Assembly: GCF_017884005.1 (NCBI RefSeq)
Contig: NZ_QFAY01000009.1
Span: forward strand, 30,633 to 94,632
Direction: 5' to 3'
Length of the DNA stretch: 64,000 nucleotides
DNA from: Streptococcus panodentis
GTDB taxonomy: Bacteria > Bacillota > Bacilli > Lactobacillales > Streptococcaceae
Both the position numbers and the translations under genes were made by a program. Numbering within the stretch: the first letter of the stretch is position 1; the number at the start of each line of letters is the position of its first letter. Shown here piece after piece: positions 27,147-37,117 of the stretch. The notes under the pieces were generated by a model. It was not told the DNA's origin and made no database searches. It saw nothing but the letters and a program-made list of their open reading frames with translations.

Positions 27147-27956
27147 ATGACACTTACAACATTTGCTCTGGCTGCCGACTGGTATGAGCAGTTTCTTAAG
27201 CTCATCCCGGACGGTAAATTATTTAGCCTAAGGGCTGTTTTTGATGCCATTCCCGGCATTCTGCAAAATCTCCCTGTTACCCTCTTATTAACGCTGGGCG
27301 GGGCTTTCTTCGGTATCATTTTGGCTATGATTTTTGCCATTGTCAAGATTAATCGGATTAAAATCCTCTATCCCATCCAGGCCTTTTTTGTCAGTTTTTT
27401 GCGGGGGACACCGCTTTTGGTTCAGCTCATGCTGACTTATTTTGGGATTCCCCTGCTGCTGAAGGCGATTAATCAGCAGTATGGCACTTCCTTTAATATC
27501 AATGAAATTCCGGCTTCCATCTTTGCCATTGTGGCCTTTGCCTTTAATGAGGCGGCCTACGCCAGCGAGACCATTCGGGCGGCCATTCTTTCAGTAGATC
27601 CGGGGGAAATCGAGGCAGCTCGCAGTCTGGGCATGACCAACCGGCAGGTCTATCTGCGGGTCATCATTCCCAATGCAGCAGTGGTGGCGACACCCAGCCT
27701 GATCAACTCCCTGATTGGTCTGACTAAGGGGACTTCTCTGGCTTTCAGTGCCGGTGTCGTAGAAGTTTTTGCCAAGGCGCAGGCTATAGCAGGTTCTGAC
27801 TACCGCTACTTTGAGCGCTTCATTTCAGTGTCGCTGATTTACTGGGCGGTCAATATCATCATTGAGCAAATCGGCCGGGTGATTGAGAAAGCTATGGACA
27901 TCAAGGATCCGGATAAGATTGAGGCTTTCCGTCAGGCAGAAGAGGAGGGAATCTGA
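27147..27956 (+). CDS. Amino-acid ABC transporter permease (polar, cystine-type)
   Basis: A 269-residue membrane permease of the HisMQ family. It has about five membrane segments and the cytoplasmic EAA loop EIEAARSLGMTNRQVYLRVI near residue 160 that contacts the ATPase. The sequence resembles TcyB, the L-cystine permease, but the substrate is not certain from sequence. Its stop overlaps the start of the ATPase gene. There is no substrate-binding protein gene beside it, so that component must be encoded elsewhere. Confidence 0.9.
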   Translation: MTLTTFALAADWYEQFLKLIPDGKLFSLRAVFDAIPGILQNLPVTLLLTLGGAFFGIILAMIFAIVKINRIKILYPIQAFFVSFLRGTPLLVQLMLTYFGIPLLLKAINQQYGTSFNINEIPASIFAIVAFAFNEAAYASETIRAAILSVDPGEIEAARSLGMTNRQVYLRVIIPNAAVVATPSLINSLIGLTKGTSLAFSAGVVEVFAKAQAIAGSDYRYFERFISVSLIYWAVNIIIEQIGRVIEKAMDIKDPDKIEAFRQAEEEGI

Positions 27957-28699
27957 TGATTAAAATTTCTCATTTAAGTAAATCTTTTTCCGGTCAGAAG
28001 GTTTTGGACGACCTCAGTCTGGAAATTAAAAAAGGAGAAGTTGTCGCCCTGATTGGATCATCAGGGGCCGGGAAATCAACTTTTCTCCGCAGTCTCAATT
28101 ACTTAGAGCAGCCCGACAGCGGCACGATTGAAATTGATGATTTCAGGGTGGACTTTGCAAGCATCAGCAAGGAAGAAATCTTGACCCTGCGCCGCAAGCT
28201 GGCCATGGTCTTCCAGCAGTTCAATCTCTTTTCCCGCCGCACAGCTCTGGACAATGTCAGGGAAGGTTTGCTGGTTGTCAAAAAACTGTCTAAAGAGAAA
28301 GCGACTGAGATAGCCAAAGAAGATCTGGCTAAGGTTGGTCTGTCCGACCGGGAAAACCACTATCCAAGACACCTGTCCGGTGGTCAGAAACAGCGGGTGG
28401 CTCTGGCTCGGGCTCTGGCCATGAATCCGGACGTTCTCCTCTTGGACGAGCCGACTTCGGCTTTGGATCCTGAATTGGTCGGGGAAGTGCAAAAATCAAT
28501 CGCTGATGCAGCCAAGGACGGCCAAACCATGATTTTGGTCAGCCATGATATATCTTTTGTCACTCAGGTGGCTGACAAAGTTCTCTTTTTGGATCAGGGG
28601 CATATTATTGAGACCGGCACACCGGATGAGCTTATCCATCACCCCAAGGAAGAAAGAACCAAAGAATTCTTTGCTAGTTACAAACGGACTTATATTTGA
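27956..28699 (+). CDS. Amino-acid ABC transporter ATP-binding protein
   Basis: A 247-residue ATPase that powers the preceding permease. Motifs are complete: Walker A GSSGAGKST, Q-loop VFQQFNLF, signature LSGGQKQR, Walker B LLLDEPTSALD and the switch His in LVSHD. It is close in type to TcyC/GlnQ. It overlaps the permease gene by one base (TGATG), so translation is coupled. Acting on cystine or another polar amino acid is an inference from the permease. Confidence 0.93.
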   Translation: MIKISHLSKSFSGQKVLDDLSLEIKKGEVVALIGSSGAGKSTFLRSLNYLEQPDSGTIEIDDFRVDFASISKEEILTLRRKLAMVFQQFNLFSRRTALDNVREGLLVVKKLSKEKATEIAKEDLAKVGLSDRENHYPRHLSGGQKQRVALARALAMNPDVLLLDEPTSALDPELVGEVQKSIADAAKDGQTMILVSHDISFVTQVADKVLFLDQGHIIETGTPDELIHHPKEERTKEFFASYKRTYI

Positions 28700-28715
28700 T
28701 ATAATAGAAAAAGTG

Positions 28716-28752
28716 AAGGCTCAGTTGGCTAGACCAGCTGAGTTTGTTTTAG
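28716..28752 (+). terminator. Transporter-operon terminator
   Basis: CTCAGTTGG and CCAGCTGAG pair around CTAGA with a single mismatch, followed by TTTGTTTT. Confidence 0.75.
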
Positions 28753-28787
28753 GGCTGCTTTTCATTGTTTGGGGCCTTTTGAAAGTC

Positions 28788-28821
28788 AGACTCTTCGAAA
28801 ATCTCTTCAAACCGCGTCAGC
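28788..28821 (+). repeat. BOX A fragment
   Basis: GACTCTTCGAAAATCTCTTC followed by AAACCGCGTCAG matches the head of the streptococcal BOX A module. The rest of the element is missing; unrelated sequence follows. Confidence 0.75.
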
Positions 28822-28924
28822 TCCTGCCCAGAAATGGAGAAGCAGGGAATGTTCGGGGAAGCTTTTTAGTCTGAACTCAGAAACGAGATGGTGAGGCAGG
28901 AAGGCTGCCGATGTGAGTGGGACA

Positions 28925-29113
28925 GACTCCCATGATGGCTGTGTCCTCACCCACAGAGGGATGAATCTTTTGGAAGATACCGTATAAGACTCCCATGATG
29001 GCTGAGTCCTCACCCACAGAGGGATGAATCTTTTGGAAGATACCGTATAAGACTCCCATGATGGCTGAGTCCTCACCCGCAGAGGGCTGTGCCTTTTGGA
29101 AGATACTCTATAA
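28925..29113 (+). repeat. Three tandem 63-bp repeats
   Basis: Units begin with GACTCCCATGATGG at 28925, 28988 and 29051, a period of exactly 63 bp. The first two are almost identical (GTGTCC versus GAGTCC); the third is more diverged toward its end. A fourth, single copy lies in the infB-rbfA spacer. Because 63 is divisible by three, minus-strand frames stay open and show a 21-residue repeat, but I see no start context or coding signs. Confidence 0.9.
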
Positions 29114-29195
29114 ACGCCTGCCATTACTTGGGAAAAGGTGCCAATTGAAAATAGAATGAGCATGAGTCAATAAAAACCAAGCTTGAGGAATTACC

Positions 29196-29420
29196 ATGTT
29201 AGATCAAATTTTTGCACTTTATATCGAGAGTCTGCTCTATACCGCCATCGGTGTGGGGATTATTGCCGGCCTGTGGATTGGCCTGCGCATGATCCGCCGC
29301 AAGGACAAGACGGCCAAGGAGCGGCAGAGCCATCTCTATGATGTACTCTTGATTGCCATTATGACCATTCCCGTCCTGTCTTTTGCGACTCTAGGGCTGG
29401 TTATTGTTCTTAAAGCTTAA
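29196..29420 (+). CDS. DUF4059 family membrane protein
   Basis: A 74-residue protein with two hydrophobic segments (SLLYTAIGVGIIAGLWIGL and LYDVLLIAIMTIPVLSF running into ATLGLVIVL) joined by a charged loop. It matches the small DUF4059 proteins typically encoded just before trxB in streptococci. The function is unknown. The ATG follows GAGGAATTACC. Confidence 0.85.
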   Translation: MLDQIFALYIESLLYTAIGVGIIAGLWIGLRMIRRKDKTAKERQSHLYDVLLIAIMTIPVLSFATLGLVIVLKA

Positions 29421-29486
29421 TTGCTTGTCAAGGAAAAGAAAGTCTGTTAGAATAATCGTAGTTACAGCAAAAAGAAAGGGAAGTTT

Positions 29487-30404
29487 ATGTACGATACAGT
29501 CATTATTGGAGCGGGCCCTGCTGGGATGACCGCTGCACTCTATGCAGCCAGAAGCAATCTCAAGGTGGCCCTGCTGGAGCGCGGTATTTACGGCGGTCAG
29601 ATGAACAATACAGCAGATATTGAAAACTATCCAGGCTATGCCAACATCAGCGGTCCAGAGCTGGCCGAAAAAATGTTTGAACCCTTGGAAAATCTGGGCG
29701 TAGAACATTTGTTTGGCCTAGTAGAAAAGATTGAGGATCACGGTGATTTTAAGGAAATCATCACGGAAGATGACCGTTTTGAAAGCAAAACCGTCGTCAT
29801 CGCGTCCGGAGCCAACCACCGTCAGTTAGGGGTCCCTGGCGAAGCAGAGTACAACAGCCGCGGCGTCTCCTACTGCGCAGTCTGTGACGGTGCTTTCTTT
29901 CGCGATGAAGATCTGCTGGTCGTCGGAGGCGGCGATTCTGCGGTGGAGGAAGCCATCTTCCTGACCCGCTTTGCCAAATCAGTGACGATTGTCCACCGCC
30001 GAGACGAACTGCGGGCCCAAAAAGTCCTGCAGGACCGTGCTTTTGCCAATGAAAAAATCCAGTTTGTCTGGGATTCAGTGGTTGAGGAGATCCATGGCGA
30101 TGACCGCAAGGTGACGGGTGTGACTTTTAAGAATGTTAAGACAGGCCAAGAAAGCAAGGCTGCTTTCGGTGGCATCTTTATCTATGTCGGTTTAGACCCA
30201 GTCAGTGCTTTTGCAGCAGATTTGGGGATTCTTGATCAGGCCGGCTGGATTGTGACAGATGACCATATGAAGACGGCAGTGGATGGGATTTATGCTGTCG
30301 GCGATGTCCGTCAGAAAGATCTGCGCCAGATTACTACAGCTGTCGGTGACGGAGCAGTAGCTGGGCAGGAAGTTTATAAATACATTACGGAGCACGCTTC
30401 ATAA
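29487..30404 (+). CDS. trxB: Thioredoxin-disulfide reductase
   Basis: A 305-residue FAD- and NADPH-dependent enzyme that keeps thioredoxin reduced. It has the FAD-binding GAGPAGMTAALYAARS near residue 8, the redox pair CAVC (YCAVCDGAFF, near 132-135), the NADPH motif GGGDSAVEEA, and the C-terminal AVGDVRQKDLRQITTA. The length is normal. It lies 66 bp after the DUF4059 gene, behind GAAAGGGAAG. Confidence 0.96.
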   Translation: MYDTVIIGAGPAGMTAALYAARSNLKVALLERGIYGGQMNNTADIENYPGYANISGPELAEKMFEPLENLGVEHLFGLVEKIEDHGDFKEIITEDDRFESKTVVIASGANHRQLGVPGEAEYNSRGVSYCAVCDGAFFRDEDLLVVGGGDSAVEEAIFLTRFAKSVTIVHRRDELRAQKVLQDRAFANEKIQFVWDSVVEEIHGDDRKVTGVTFKNVKTGQESKAAFGGIFIYVGLDPVSAFAADLGILDQAGWIVTDDHMKTAVDGIYAVGDVRQKDLRQITTAVGDGAVAGQEVYKYITEHAS

Positions 30405-30441
30405 GACAGGATTTGAAGCAATCATGATAGACTGAAAAACG

Positions 30442-30488
30442 AGAGCAGACTGACTGTTTGAGGCAAACGGCTGGCCTGTTCTTTTTGC
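30442..30488 (+). terminator. trxB terminator
   Basis: GAGCAGACTGACTGTTTG pairs with CAAACGGCTGGCCTGTTC, with a few wobbles, around AGG, and a T run follows. Confidence 0.7.
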
Positions 30489-30586
30489 TTTTTCAAACTG
30501 TCTGCATTCGTTGGATTACAGGATTTCTCTTGGCTTTCTGAATTTGTGATATAATAAAAGGTATCTAGCAATAAAGGAGCAAGAAG

Positions 30587-32047
30587 ATGTACCCAGATGA
30601 CAGTTTGACCCTGCACACCGATTTGTACCAAATCAATATGATGCAGGTCTATTTCAAGGAAAATATTCATGACAAGCATGCGGTATTTGAGGTTTATTTC
30701 CGCAAAAATCCTTTCAATAATGGCTATGCTGTTTTTGCAGGTCTGGAAAGAATCATCTCCTACCTCAGCAGCTTAAGATTTAGCCAGAGCGACTTGGATT
30801 ATCTGCAGTCGCTGGGCTATGAGGGGGCCTTTCTGGATTACCTGCGCAATCTGAAAATGACCTTGACCGTCCGTTCGGCTCAGGAGGGGGATTTGGTCTT
30901 TGCCAATGAGCCTATCGTGCAGGTAGAGGGGCCGCTGGCTCAGTGTCAGCTGGTAGAAACGGCCCTGCTGAATATTGTCAATTTCCAGACGCTGATTGCC
31001 ACCAAGGCCGCCCGCATCCGCTCGGTCATTGAAGATGAGCCGCTCATGGAATTTGGTACTCGCAGAGCTCAGGAGATGGATGCGGCTATCTGGGGGACGC
31101 GGGCCGCTGTTATTGGCGGTGCCAATGGCACCAGCAATGTCCGGGCCGGAAAACTTTTTGACATCCCGGTTTTGGGAACTCATGCCCACTCACTGGTGCA
31201 GGTCTACGGCAATGATTATGAAGCCTTCAAGGCCTATGCGGCAACTCACCATGACTGTGTCTTTCTGGTGGATACCTACGATACTCTGCGTCTGGGGGTG
31301 CCGGCAGCCATTCGAGTGGCCCGTGAGCTGGGAGACAAGATTAAGTTTTTGGGTGTGCGCATTGATTCTGGGGATTTGGCTTATATTTCTAAAAAAGTCC
31401 GCCAGCAGTTAGACGAGGCTGGCTTTCCTGATGCTAAGATCTATGCTTCCAACGATCTGGACGAAAATACCATTCTTAATCTCAAGATGCAGAAGGCCAA
31501 GATTGACGTCTGGGGTGTGGGAACCAAACTGATTACCGCCTATGACCAGCCGGCTCTAGGAGCCGTCTATAAGATTGTTGCCATTGAGGATGAGACAGGG
31601 CAGCTTCGCAATACCATTAAGCTGTCCAACAATGTTGAAAAAGTCTCTACGCCGGGCAAAAAGCAAGTCTGGCGCATTACCAGCCGGGAAAAAGGCAAGT
31701 CAGAGGGCGACTACATCACCTATGACGGTGTCGATGTCACTGAGCTGGACCAGCTGGAAATGTTCCATCCGACCTACACCTATATCAATAAAACAGTCAA
31801 GGATTTTGCTGCGGTGCCGCTCTTGGTGGATATTTTCGACCAGGGCCGTCTGGTTTATCAATCGCCGAGTCTGGCTGACATTCAGGACTATGCCCGCAAG
31901 GAATTTGACAAGCTTTGGGATGAGTACAAGCGGGTCCTCAACCCGCAGGATTATCCAGTCGATTTAGCGCAGGACATCTGGCAGGATAAGATGGATTTGA
32001 TTGACAAGATGCGCAAAAAAGCCTATCAGACAGGAGCAGCCAAATGA
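30587..32047 (+). CDS. pncB: Nicotinate phosphoribosyltransferase
   Basis: A 486-residue enzyme of NAD salvage that joins nicotinate to PRPP. Family segments include [18 protein letters not shown] at the N-terminus, [13 protein letters not shown] near residue 153, GTHAHSLVQ near 198, [16 protein letters not shown] and SNDLDENTI. An extended -10 (TGATATAAT) stands before AAAGGAG and the ATG. It overlaps nadE by 4 bp, so nicotinate is converted stepwise to NAD by this pair plus NadD. Confidence 0.96.
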   Translation: MYPDDSLTLHTDLYQINMMQVYFKENIHDKHAVFEVYFRKNPFNNGYAVFAGLERIISYLSSLRFSQSDLDYLQSLGYEGAFLDYLRNLKMTLTVRSAQEGDLVFANEPIVQVEGPLAQCQLVETALLNIVNFQTLIATKAARIRSVIEDEPLMEFGTRRAQEMDAAIWGTRAAVIGGANGTSNVRAGKLFDIPVLGTHAHSLVQVYGNDYEAFKAYAATHHDCVFLVDTYDTLRLGVPAAIRVARELGDKIKFLGVRIDSGDLAYISKKVRQQLDEAGFPDAKIYASNDLDENTILNLKMQKAKIDVWGVGTKLITAYDQPALGAVYKIVAIEDETGQLRNTIKLSNNVEKVSTPGKKQVWRITSREKGKSEGDYITYDGVDVTELDQLEMFHPTYTYINKTVKDFAAVPLLVDIFDQGRLVYQSPSLADIQDYARKEFDKLWDEYKRVLNPQDYPVDLAQDIWQDKMDLIDKMRKKAYQTGAAK

Positions 32048-32868
32048 CTTTACAGGAAATGATTATCAGCGAGCTGGGCGTCAAGCCCCTCATCAATCCC
32101 CAAGAAGAAATCCGCAAATCAGTGGACTTTCTCAAAGCTTATCTGAAAAAGCATCCCTTTTTAAAAACCTATGTATTGGGCATTTCCGGCGGTCAGGACT
32201 CGACTCTGGCCGGCCGTCTGGCTCAGCTGGCAGTGGAGGAAATGCGGGCAGAAACAGGCGATGACAGCTATCAGTTTATCGCTGTGCGTCTGCCTTACGG
32301 CGTTCAGGCTGACGAGGCCGATGCTCAGAAGGCTCTGGCCTTTATCCAGCCGGATCAAAGCCTAGTGGTTAATATTAAAGAGTCAGCCGATGCGATGGCG
32401 GCAGCTGTGGCGGCAGCGGGGGCTAAGGTTTCCGACTTTAACAAGGGCAATATCAAGGCCAGAAGCCGCATGATTGCCCAGTATGCTCTGGCCGGCTCTT
32501 GCAGCGGTGCTGTTATCGGGACCGACCATGCGGCAGAGAATGTCACCGGCTTCTTTACCAAATTTGGCGACGGCGGTGCCGATATCCTGCCTCTCTACCG
32601 CCTTAATAAACGGCAGGGCAGACAGCTTCTGGCTGCCTTGGGGGCTGATCCAGCTCTCTATGAAAAAGTGCCGACTGCTGACTTGGAAGAAGAAAAGCCG
32701 GGGATTGCGGACGAAGCGGCTCTGGGAGTGACCTACAATGAGATTGATGATTACCTAGAAGGCAAAAAGATTTCAGAAACAGCCCAAGCCACCATCGAAT
32801 CTTGGTGGCACAAAGGCCAGCACAAACGCCATCTGCCCATTACGATTTTTGACGACTTTTGGGAGTAA
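32044..32868 (+). CDS. nadE: NH3-dependent NAD+ synthetase
   Basis: A 274-residue enzyme that amidates deamido-NAD with ammonia and ATP. The PP-loop [10 protein letters not shown] lies near residue 46; [12 protein letters not shown] and [20 protein letters not shown] are also typical. There is no glutaminase domain, so it is the ammonia-dependent form. It is translationally coupled to pncB through the ATGA overlap. Confidence 0.96.
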   Translation: MTLQEMIISELGVKPLINPQEEIRKSVDFLKAYLKKHPFLKTYVLGISGGQDSTLAGRLAQLAVEEMRAETGDDSYQFIAVRLPYGVQADEADAQKALAFIQPDQSLVVNIKESADAMAAAVAAAGAKVSDFNKGNIKARSRMIAQYALAGSCSGAVIGTDHAAENVTGFFTKFGDGGADILPLYRLNKRQGRQLLAALGADPALYEKVPTADLEEEKPGIADEAALGVTYNEIDDYLEGKKISETAQATIESWWHKGQHKRHLPITIFDDFWE

Positions 32869-32871
32869 AAA

Positions 32872-33024
32872 GGTCCGGTGGATCTTTTTAGCCTGAGCCA
32901 AGAAACGGCCAAGGCGGGTATGTGTTATGAAGGGACCTTTCGTCAGGCGGTCTATCATAAAGGAGAAATCAAAGATTTTTCTGTCTATGGCATTCTTCAG
33001 TCAGATTTACAAAGAAAAAGTTAG
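32872..33024 (+). pseudogene. C-terminal fragment of a GNAT acetyltransferase
   Basis: The open stretch reads LSQETAKAGMCYEGTFRQAV and YHKGEIKDFSVYGILQSDLQ before its stop. This is the usual tail of RimJ/RimL-type N-acetyltransferases (A-G-M-x-x-E-G-x-x-R ... D-x-x-x-Y-x-I). There is no start codon or acetyl-CoA-binding part, and the segment begins 3 bp after the nadE stop, so it is a leftover of a deleted gene. Confidence 0.7.
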
Positions 33025-33041
33025 GGCTCCCTAACTTTTTT
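33014..33041 (+). terminator. Terminator after the nadE/GNAT remnant
   Basis: AAAAGTTAGGG and CCCTAACTTTT form a perfect stem with a tiny loop, ending in six T residues. It overlaps the stop of the remnant. Confidence 0.88.
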
Positions 33042-33098
33042 GCTTGCGCTGGCTGTTAAAAGTTTTATAATAGATTTAGTATATGAAGGAGGTTTTAT

Positions 33099-34451
33099 AT
33101 GAATCCATTAGATCAATCGTTTACAGATAAATTATATGCTGCTTATGAAGCCAATCCAAAGTTTGCGGCCATGGAAAATGCTATCAGCCACCATGGCTTG
33201 CTGACTTCATTGGAGAAGCGGACTGCAGCAGTCAAAAACACACCGGTCTTTTCCTTGGATTTGACCAAGGATAAGGTCAGCAACCAAAAGGCTTCCGGCC
33301 GCTGCTGGATGTTTGCGGCCCTCAATACTTTCCGCCACAAGATGCTGGCTGATTTCCAGCTGGAAGAGTTTGAGCTGTCTCAGGCTCACACCTTCTTTTG
33401 GGATAAGTATGAAAAGTCCAACTGGTTTTTAGAGCAGATCTTGGCTACGGCGGATCAGGATTTGACCAGCCGCAAGGTCAGGTTTCTGCTGGATACGCCT
33501 CAGCAGGACGGCGGTCAGTGGGATATGGTCGTGGCGCTCTTTGAAAAATACGGAGTTGTGCCCAAGTCTGCCTATCCGGAGTCCGTTTCCTCCAGTGCCA
33601 GTGCTGAGCTCAATCAAATTTTGAATAAATTACTGCGTCAAGACGCTCAGATACTGCGTGATTTAACAAGTGAAGGGGCAGATACAGCAGCCCTTCAGGC
33701 CAAGAAAGAAGAACTGCTTCAAGAAATTTTTAATTTTCTTGCGATGAATTTGGGCTTGCCGCCTCGGACTTTTGAATTTTCTTATCGTGACAAAGAGAAT
33801 CATTACCATAGCGAGAAAGACTTGACTCCGCAGGCATTTTACCAAAAATATGTGGCCCTCAAGCTGGAGGACTATGTTTCCATTATCAACGCTCCGACCG
33901 CTGACAAACCTTACGGCAAATCCTACACAGTCGACATGCTGGGCAATGTGGTCGGCAGCCGTGCTGTCCGCTACCTAAATGTGGAAATGGATCGCCTCAA
34001 AGAACTGGCTATTGCCCAAATGCAGGCTGGCGAAACAGTCTGGTTTGGTTCAGACGTTGGTCAGTCCAGCAACCGCAAGGCTGGCATTATGGCAGAAGGG
34101 ATGCATGATTTCACCTCCAGCATGGATATTGAGCTGATTCAGGACAAGGCGGGCCGGCTGGACTACAGCGAAAGCCTGATGACCCATGCCATGGTTTTGG
34201 CCGGGGTGGATTTGGACGAAAACGGCAAGGCCAGGAAGTGGAAAGTTGAAAATTCCTGGGGTGAAAAAGTTGGCGACAAAGGTTATTTTGTGGCCAGCGA
34301 TGCTTGGATGGACCAATACACCTACCAAATCGTTGTACGCAAAGAATATTTGACTGCTGCAGAGCTGGCAGCCTATGAAGCGGAGCCAACTGTCTTAGCT
34401 CCGTGGGATCCGATGGGAGCGCTGGCAAAGCAGTCTGCAGTATATGAATAG
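33099..34451 (+). CDS. pepC: Aminopeptidase C (bleomycin-hydrolase family)
   Basis: A 450-residue cytoplasmic cysteine peptidase that trims N-terminal residues from peptides. The papain-like active site is complete: Cys69 in ASGRCWMFAALN, His in LMTHAMVLAGVD and Asn in VENSWGEK. It normally forms a hexameric barrel with the C-terminus in the active site. The ATG follows AAGGAGG. It is monocistronic here. Confidence 0.96.
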   Translation: MNPLDQSFTDKLYAAYEANPKFAAMENAISHHGLLTSLEKRTAAVKNTPVFSLDLTKDKVSNQKASGRCWMFAALNTFRHKMLADFQLEEFELSQAHTFFWDKYEKSNWFLEQILATADQDLTSRKVRFLLDTPQQDGGQWDMVVALFEKYGVVPKSAYPESVSSSASAELNQILNKLLRQDAQILRDLTSEGADTAALQAKKEELLQEIFNFLAMNLGLPPRTFEFSYRDKENHYHSEKDLTPQAFYQKYVALKLEDYVSIINAPTADKPYGKSYTVDMLGNVVGSRAVRYLNVEMDRLKELAIAQMQAGETVWFGSDVGQSSNRKAGIMAEGMHDFTSSMDIELIQDKAGRLDYSESLMTHAMVLAGVDLDENGKARKWKVENSWGEKVGDKGYFVASDAWMDQYTYQIVVRKEYLTAAELAAYEAEPTVLAPWDPMGALAKQSAVYE

Positions 34452-34563
34452 ACTTCCTTTAAGCCTGTGCGTGCGGCGGTAAGAACCGCCCTCACCTGAG
34501 GAAAAAAGGATGCGAGACTCGATGGAATCATCAGCAAACCAGGCAGGCAGGAGCAGACAGGAT

Positions 34564-34643
34564 GGCAGCTAGCCGCAGGCTATACTGGGGTACAGCAAGG
34601 CGGCGCTGACATGGTCTGAAGAGAGATTTTCGAAGAGTATGAA
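34564..34643 (-). repeat. BOX A element on the minus strand
   Basis: Read in reverse it is ATACTCTTCGAAAATCTC, TTCAGACCATGTCAGCG, CGCCTTGCTGTACC, CAGTATAGCCTGCGGCTAGC. This matches the streptococcal BOX A module in order and spacing. Confidence 0.85.
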
Positions 34644-34692
34644 TCGGAAATAAGATGGGGTTCAGTCACAATACGGAAATCAGAAGAAATAC

Positions 34693-34726
34693 AAAAAGAG
34701 CGAGACTTTCTCACTCTTTTTTCTAT
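34693..34726 (+). terminator. Terminator-like hairpin downstream of pepC
   Basis: AAAAAGAGCGAGA and TCTCACTCTTTTTT pair around a short loop, with one mismatch, and have an A run on one side and a T run on the other. Confidence 0.65.
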
Positions 34727-34786
34727 TTTCATTATAGTCTTTGTCCGAGGAACGGTTTCGGTCTATCGCTTAATGTACAGGACGAT

Positions 34787-34915
34787 AGGGCAGCGAGCTG
34801 CTCAAAACCTCCAGTGGAGGTTTTGAGGTAGCAGATAAAGCTTCCGCAAGGAAGTTTCGGCTGCTCAAAGCGCTGCTTTGAGGTTGCGGATAGAAGACCG
34901 TGAGGAAGTCTCAAA
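34787..34915. repeat. BOX B-like repeats
   Basis: Two related stretches, each with GCTGCTCAAA, an inverted repeat (AAACCTCC/GGAGGTTT; AAAGCGCTGCTTT) and TTGAGGT followed by G(C/A)GGATA or AGCAGATA. The second, ending GATAGAAGACC, resembles the 45-bp BOX B module read in reverse. Confidence 0.6.
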
Positions 34916-34978
34916 AGTACGGCTGATGCAAGCTAACAAAGTAATAAAAGAGGATAAGCTAAATGACGATATACCGCT

Positions 34979-37117
34979 CTAGTCATCTCCGTCCTGACTG
35001 TTAGAAGATGAGTCGCCTTGGCTGGAGGAGCTGTCGGTCGATTCGCCGGTCTGCTCGCTGGAAGAAGATTCTTCAGAGCTATCTGTGCTGTAAGTATTAT
35101 AAGATGAGTAATACTGCTGGTTATTGTAATAGCGGTTGTTATAGTAGCCGTTTCCGCCGCTGAGGTAGACATAGGAGCCGCTGCGGTAAAGGCCGTTCGG
35201 CATTTCCCAGTCTACCGAAGCAGAGCCGTCTTGAGCCAGATAGAGCATCATCTGACGGTAGACATCTGTCGCTACCTTCACTCCGTCATCCAAGACCGGA
35301 GTCAGACGGTTGGAATAGCCTGTCCAGACAGCCATGGAGTACTTAGGCGTGTAGCCGACGAAGAGCTCGTCTGGAGTCACAATGCTGGATCCGTAATAAG
35401 GCTTGGTCAGGTTGGCCAGTTCGTCGTCTGCATAGTTGGATGTTCCGGTCTTGCCGGCCTGATAGATGCCTGAGATAGCAGCGTTGGTCCCGGTACCGGA
35501 CTGCAGAACGGTCTTCATCATGTCCGTCATCATGTAGGCGGTGGTTTCTTTCATCGCCTTGGTGCCGTTATTGGCGAAGGTTTTTTCTGTTCCATCGCTG
35601 AAGACGACACGGTTGACATACTGCGGTTTGTAGTAGGTGCCGCCGTTGGCAAAAGCAGCATAAGCCGCAGCCATTTTTTCACTGCTGGCTCCGTATTCGT
35701 TGCCGGATTTGCTGGTATTGCTTGAAAAGGCATTGACGTAGAACATTTCAGGATAGTTGATTCCAATGCCGTTGAGGAACTTCAGGGACTCTTCTAATCC
35801 GACCGCTTCTAAGGTCTTGACAGCAGGGACATTTCGGGATTCCTGAATGGCATACTGAATGGTCATATTGCCGTAATATTTCTTATCCCAGTTGTAAACT
35901 GGTGTGCTGGAATATGGGAAGTTGTACGGTGAATCTGAAATCGGAGCAGCTGTAGAGGTATAAATGTCATTTTCTAAAGCTGGGGCATAGTCGGTGATTG
36001 GCTTCATAGTTGAACCAAAGTCACGGTTGGTTTCGACGGCCTGATTGGTACCAAAGGAAACATTGGTCGACTGGTGGCGTGCTCCCAGCTGGGCAATCAC
36101 CTTACCGCTATCGACATCCATGATTGTTGAGGCAACCTGCATCTCATCGTCCGGATAAGCGACATACTCGTCAGTGTTGTAGATGTCCCACAGTTTTTGC
36201 TGGGCAGCTGTGTTGACATTTGTATAGACATCCATACCGGTTGTCAGGACATTGTAGCCGGTTTCTTCCTCGACCTGCTCAATGACTTCCTTCAGGTAAT
36301 TATCCATATAAGCTGGATAGCTGGCAGAAGACTTCAGGCTTTGCAGACCGTCAGTGATAGGCGTATTTTTGGCCTGTTCATACTGTTCGTCTGTGATGTA
36401 TTTGAGGTCATGCATTTCGCTGAGTACCAAGTTGCGGCGGTTGGTTGCTTCCTCAGGATGGGTATAAGGGTCATACTGGTTGGGAGCCTGAGGCATGCCT
36501 GCCAGCAGTGCCGTTTGAGGAAGTGTCAGGTCCTTGAGGTCCTTGCCATAATAGCTTTGGGCCGCTGTCTGCATGCCGTAATTCCCGTTAGACATATAGA
36601 CCTTGTTGACATAGTAGGTCAGGATTTCCTGCTTGGTGGCTTTGCGTTCCAGCTGGGTCGCCAGCCAGGCTTCCTGAATCTTCCGCGATAAGGTCGCATC
36701 TGCAGAAGAAGTAGAGAAATAGGTCAGCTTAATCAGCTGCTGGGTCAGAGTTGATCCCCCTTGCCGGCCTCCGCGGATATTGCTGAGCATGGCCCCGGCG
36801 ATACGGATGAAGTCCACCCCCCGGTGATTAAAGAAGCGGTGGTCTTCAATGGCCACGATGGCGTTGACCAGCTCAGTAGGAATTTCCGAAGTTTCAGCAT
36901 TAACCCGTCTCTCTGCCCCCAAATCGGCAATCAGGTTGTTGTCGCTGTCGTAAATTTTACTGGAGGTTGTGGCCACCAGATCTTTTTCAGAAAGCTTTGG
37001 CGCCTTAGCAGCATAGTAAGCAAAGACTAAGCACCCTACCACAAAGCCAATCATGAGCAGGGTTAAGAGCGCACTTGCAAGGTATTTCAAAACTTGCATC
37101 ACAGTTTGTTTATTCAT
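34979..37117 (-). CDS. pbp1A: Penicillin-binding protein 1A (bifunctional)
   Basis: A 712-residue class A PBP: membrane anchor near residues 12-36 ([20 protein letters not shown]), glycosyltransferase domain ([20 protein letters not shown], then [11 protein letters not shown]), then transpeptidase with STMK (GSTMKPI), SRN (QESRNVPA) and KTGT (AGKTGTSN). The last 60 residues are a low-complexity tail of Tyr, Asn, Gly and then Ser/Glu ([20 protein letters not shown]). It polymerises and cross-links peptidoglycan outside the membrane. It overlaps recU by 8 bp, a pairing conserved in firmicutes. Confidence 0.96.
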   Translation of the reverse strand: MNKQTVMQVLKYLASALLTLLMIGFVVGCLVFAYYAAKAPKLSEKDLVATTSSKIYDSDNNLIADLGAERRVNAETSEIPTELVNAIVAIEDHRFFNHRGVDFIRIAGAMLSNIRGGRQGGSTLTQQLIKLTYFSTSSADATLSRKIQEAWLATQLERKATKQEILTYYVNKVYMSNGNYGMQTAAQSYYGKDLKDLTLPQTALLAGMPQAPNQYDPYTHPEEATNRRNLVLSEMHDLKYITDEQYEQAKNTPITDGLQSLKSSASYPAYMDNYLKEVIEQVEEETGYNVLTTGMDVYTNVNTAAQQKLWDIYNTDEYVAYPDDEMQVASTIMDVDSGKVIAQLGARHQSTNVSFGTNQAVETNRDFGSTMKPITDYAPALENDIYTSTAAPISDSPYNFPYSSTPVYNWDKKYYGNMTIQYAIQESRNVPAVKTLEAVGLEESLKFLNGIGINYPEMFYVNAFSSNTSKSGNEYGASSEKMAAAYAAFANGGTYYKPQYVNRVVFSDGTEKTFANNGTKAMKETTAYMMTDMMKTVLQSGTGTNAAISGIYQAGKTGTSNYADDELANLTKPYYGSSIVTPDELFVGYTPKYSMAVWTGYSNRLTPVLDDGVKVATDVYRQMMLYLAQDGSASVDWEMPNGLYRSGSYVYLSGGNGYYNNRYYNNQQYYSSYNTYSTDSSEESSSSEQTGESTDSSSSQGDSSSNSQDGDD

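Larger units (their letters stand above)
34452..34978. other. BOX-rich spacer between pepC and pbp1a
   Basis: No gene is seen in these 527 bases. They hold a GC-rich hairpin region just after pepC, a minus-strand BOX A element (34564-34643), a terminator-like hairpin (34693-34726) and BOX B-like repeats (34787-34915). The two flanking genes converge on it. Confidence 0.75.

Noticed and set aside
28925..29113. Possible CRISPR array
   Set aside because: The units are contiguous 63-bp copies without unique spacers, and no cas genes are in the window.
28807..29163. Minus-strand open frame with 21-residue repeats over the 63-bp array
   Set aside because: It is open only because the repeat period is a multiple of three. 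There is no ribosome-binding site or recognisable domain, and the plus strand is equally repetitive.
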